Below are positions 61,026 to 64,000 of a DNA stretch of 64,000 bases, piece after piece. The position numbers were made by a program, and so were the translations under genes. This DNA comes from Saxidomus purpurata (lineage: Eukaryota; Mollusca; Bivalvia; Venerida; Veneridae), in the NCBI GenBank assembly GCA_022818135.1, contig JAFMSR010000018.1, positions 18,342,595 through 18,406,594 on the forward strand, read 5' to 3'. The notes below the pieces were generated by a model. That model was not told the DNA's origin. It saw only the letters and a program-made list of their open reading frames with translations, and searched no databases. Within the stretch, counting starts at the first letter, position 1, and the number at the start of each line of letters is the position of its first letter.

Positions 61026-63180
61026 TTTACTAAAAATGCTTCGCTATACACTTAACTGATTTAGAAACGCAAAGATTTCCCCTCTTAAACTTTTGTATTT
61101 GAAGACGCTATTGTTTTTATTTCTATTTAGTCATTTTTTGCGATGAATTATTGAAACTTTTACAAGAATTCAATTTTATATTGTTTTTGTTGTGTATGAA
61201 ATTTGAATAAATTTGAAACACGAGAACACTGTCAAAATAAATATCATGTCACTTTTGCGTTTCTAAATTGGTTGAGTGTACCTATAACATGAGCTTTCAA
61301 TACAAAAAGAAATGTCAGGAATGGTTTCCATACAAATTATAGTCAATTTTGGCGGTAAGTGATCTGTCTTGGTAAAATATGAGCTACAAGTAATAATTTT
61401 ACAGCTAAAGTGTTAATAAGAAACAATTCCTACAAATAGTGTTAATCTCTCTTTTGTTCAGTAATGCTATTTCACATCAACAAATGGTATAAAAGCCACA
61501 GCCACATTATTGTTCATTAAAGACTGAAAACGGCATTACGCGGGAAGTGGCAAAAGATGCCGTGAGGTAAACTAATGTTTGCTGTTCAGATAGCTTATAA
61601 TTCACATAAACTATGTATGAAAAATGTCTGAATTAAAGGTTAAAAGAAAAATTAAGTTGCTTCTAATTCAATTCTTACTGTAATTCAATTTTTTCGTCTT
61701 TGAAATGAATGGAAGAAGATTTATCTGGGCCAATCTATTTAAAATTGTAACCTGAAGTGCTGATTGGAACTGATTTTTGCCTGCTTTACGTAAACTGTCT
61801 GATCGAGACTTTACTGTCTGACGACCGAACATTTGCAAATTGTTGAAAATGGTAAACAATTTGAAAACAAGATTACAGAATGTATTTGAAAAAAAAATAC
61901 CCCAAACTTTTAGCATTTGTTGTCAAACGATGCTTGCATGGTAATTAAGATAGTCTTGGAAGTTCCGATTTAATTTCAAAATATTATGTTGAATAACGAC
62001 AAATTAATATACAGTAGTTTATAATTCTATAGGAATTACATGCATCAGAATTGTAGCTTAGAAAGACATAACAAATATGTACTTTGTGCCATGGTGAGGC
62101 ATTGGTCAAGGAACCCTGAGTACAACACAATTACTGATGAAGATCTTTCAAACAGAAAGTACATGCGCTAATTTCAACAATATTTCAGTTATTTACAAGT
62201 GGGCAGTTTACCTTATCTGTATCATATGTAAAGGACAAATACTAGACTCAAATCTTCTATGTAAATACACATTTCTAAGGTAGAGTGTCCTATGGGCTAT
62301 AAACAATCTAAACCAAGACGAGACAGTCCTGTTGGTAGTGGCAGTCTGACCATGAATGGTTGATTGATTTAAATTCAGCATCTCTAACCACTCAACCACA
62401 CAGACGAGCACATTATCTATAGAATTCACCATGTTGACCTTCAAAATGACTTAATAATTACGATAGCCATCAAACAATGCTTCTAGCTCTGCAAACAATC
62501 TATACTCAATACAGTGAAACAAATAAAAATGAGTTAACCTTTATTCTTATAAAACCTGATACCCCTTAAATATTTAAATTTAATGTATACACACTCATCT
62601 TTATGAATATTCCCAACAGAATCACTTTCTTTCTTCCGATAAAAAATTACTTTTTCTGATGAAACTCATTTCTCTGCTTGAATACACATGTATCGAAGAA
62701 AAATGGAAAAACAAATATGAAATTACCCGCAATTATTGCTTGTATTATTTATCTCTTAATAATATTATTCTTGATGAAAAGAAAAACATGCATACCACAA
62801 AATTCTTATTGACGGGTGATTAAAAGGCTTGTTAAATATTCATGTATATATAAATGATATACAACAATTTATTCTTTCGATCAATACAGTCAACGGCAGT
62901 TATAACCAACATCTTTACAATCGGAGAAAGTCCAATTATAAATCAGCCACTGATAAAATTATTAATGGCAAAGAATGGATGCATGATTTGTTTTAATGTT
63001 TATCGACATGTTTTATTCTTTGACTGCTTAATAGATGATGTAGTTTCTAGATATGAAAATAATCTCTCGTAACAATGATTACAGATGGTGATCATGTTCT
63101 GTAAAATATATATTTCAAGTTTCTATCCCATCCAGAATTTTAAACGTCAAACATGTATTAACAATGCAGCAGTATTTTTT
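61026..63180. other. Non-coding AT-rich stretch
   Basis: A SINE-like A-box region ('tgtggttgagtggttagaga') is seen on the minus strand near 62380-62400. No exon recognised. Confidence 0.4.
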
Positions 63181-64000
63181 ACCTGACCAGCAAGATGCAT
63201 TCCTGTGAATTATTCCAAAACCTGACCACTCACTCGCAAGACTAATTCTTGTGAAATCATTCTAAAACCTGACAAGCAAGACTCATTCTTGTGAAATCAT
63301 TCTAAAACCTGACCAGCAAGACTGATTCCTGTGAAATCATTCCAAAACCTGACCAGCAAGACTCATTCATGTGAAATTATTCCAAAACCTGACCGGCAAG
63401 ACTCATTCCTGTGAAATCATTCTAAAACCTGACTGGCAAGACTCATTCCTGTGAAATCATTCCAAAACCTGACCAGCAAGATACATTCCTGTGAAATCAT
63501 GCTAAAACCTGACCGGCAAGACTTATTCCTGTGAAATCATTCTATAACCTGACAAGCAAGACTTTTTCCTGTGAAATAATTCCAAAACCTGACCAGCAAG
63601 ATGCATTCCTGTGAAATCATTACAAAACCTGACCAGCAAGATGCATTCCTGCGAAATCATTCTAAAACCTGACCGGCAAGACTCATTCCTGTGAAATCAT
63701 GCTAAAACCTGACCGGCAAGACTCATTCCTGTGAAATCATTCCAAAACCTGACCAGCAAGACTTATTCATGTGAAATCATGCTAAAACCTGACCGGCAAG
63801 ACTTTTTCCTGTGAAATCATTACAAAACCTGACCAGCAAGATGCATTCCTGTGAAATCATTACAAAACCTGACCAGCAAGATGCATTCCTGTGAAATCAT
63901 TCTAAAACCTGACCGGCAAGATGCATTCCTGTGAAATCATTCCAAAACCTGACCACATTCCTGTGAAATCATTCTAAAACCTGACCGGCAAGACTCATTC
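63181..64000. repeat. 40-bp satellite running off the window edge
   Basis: About twenty copies of a 40-bp unit with 'aaaacctgaccagcaagact' and 'cattcctgtgaaatcattc'. Variants alternate (ccagcaag/ccggcaag; actcattcct/atgcattcct/actttttcct), hinting at multi-unit periodicity. There are no non-repetitive spacers, so it is not a CRISPR array. Confidence 0.95.

Noticed and set aside
63181..64000. Possible CRISPR-like array
   Set aside because: Whole 40-bp units repeat without unique spacers, and the surrounding genome is eukaryotic. It is a satellite.

Overview
The window looks like a marine bivalve mollusc nuclear genome, possibly a heterodont (venerid-like) clam. This is an inference from four things: AT-rich, intron-rich DNA; dispersed tandem-core repeats containing phrases such as 'agggccataactcc' and ending in ACGG/ACAG-rich tails (like the bivalve 'pearl' elements); many tRNA-derived SINE-like remnants; and a tandem array of fibrinogen-related protein (FReP) genes, a family expanded in molluscs. 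Coding density is low.

Layout. (1) 1-8276 is repeat-rich and non-coding. It contains a 949-bp Tc1/mariner-like non-autonomous element (1305-2253), a 193-bp MITE (5931-6123) and several tandem-core repeat families. (2) 8277-27290 is a fourfold segmental array with repeat units of about 4.2-5.2 kb. Each unit carries one single-exon FReP gene on the minus strand (10065-11435, 14351-15667, 19496-20863, 24017-25381). Each gene has a 21-25-bp minisatellite on its 3' side and a SINE-like remnant plus a (TGCG)n microsatellite on its 5' side. The proteins have an N-terminal hydrophobic signal or anchor, a coiled-coil stalk with 18-residue N-glycosylatable repeats, and a C-terminal fibrinogen-related domain, so they are probably secreted or type II membrane lectin-like recognition proteins. 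(3) 28219-28718 is exactly 500 N, a scaffold gap. (4) 28719-30587 is an inverted, near-identical copy of blocks spread over 1-6591, and the homology runs right up to the gap edge. This suggests either a real inverted duplication flanking the FReP array or an alternative-haplotype contig placed in reverse. (5) 30588-64000 is mostly intron or intergenic repeat DNA holding four exons of a minus-strand gene recognised as UTP15, the WD40 subunit of the U3 snoRNP/t-UTP complex (40562-40687, 41201-41255, 53001-53124, 53747-53931). The 11.7-kb intron 41256-53000 contains a pearl-like element, several minisatellites, a 1757-bp hAT-like element with an 8-bp target duplication, and degenerate repeats resembling the edge of the neighbouring exon. 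The first exon(s) and the exons after 40562 were not found. (6) 55430-64000 holds further minisatellites, pearl-like elements, a 1.8-kb TA-flanked terminal-inverted-repeat element nested in one of them, and a 40-bp satellite running off the right edge.

The FReP genes and UTP15 have no evident functional link. The main biological interest is the recent FReP array, with its variation in stalk repeats, stalk cysteines and the C-terminal ligand-pocket segment, and the unusual inverted-arm and gap structure around it.
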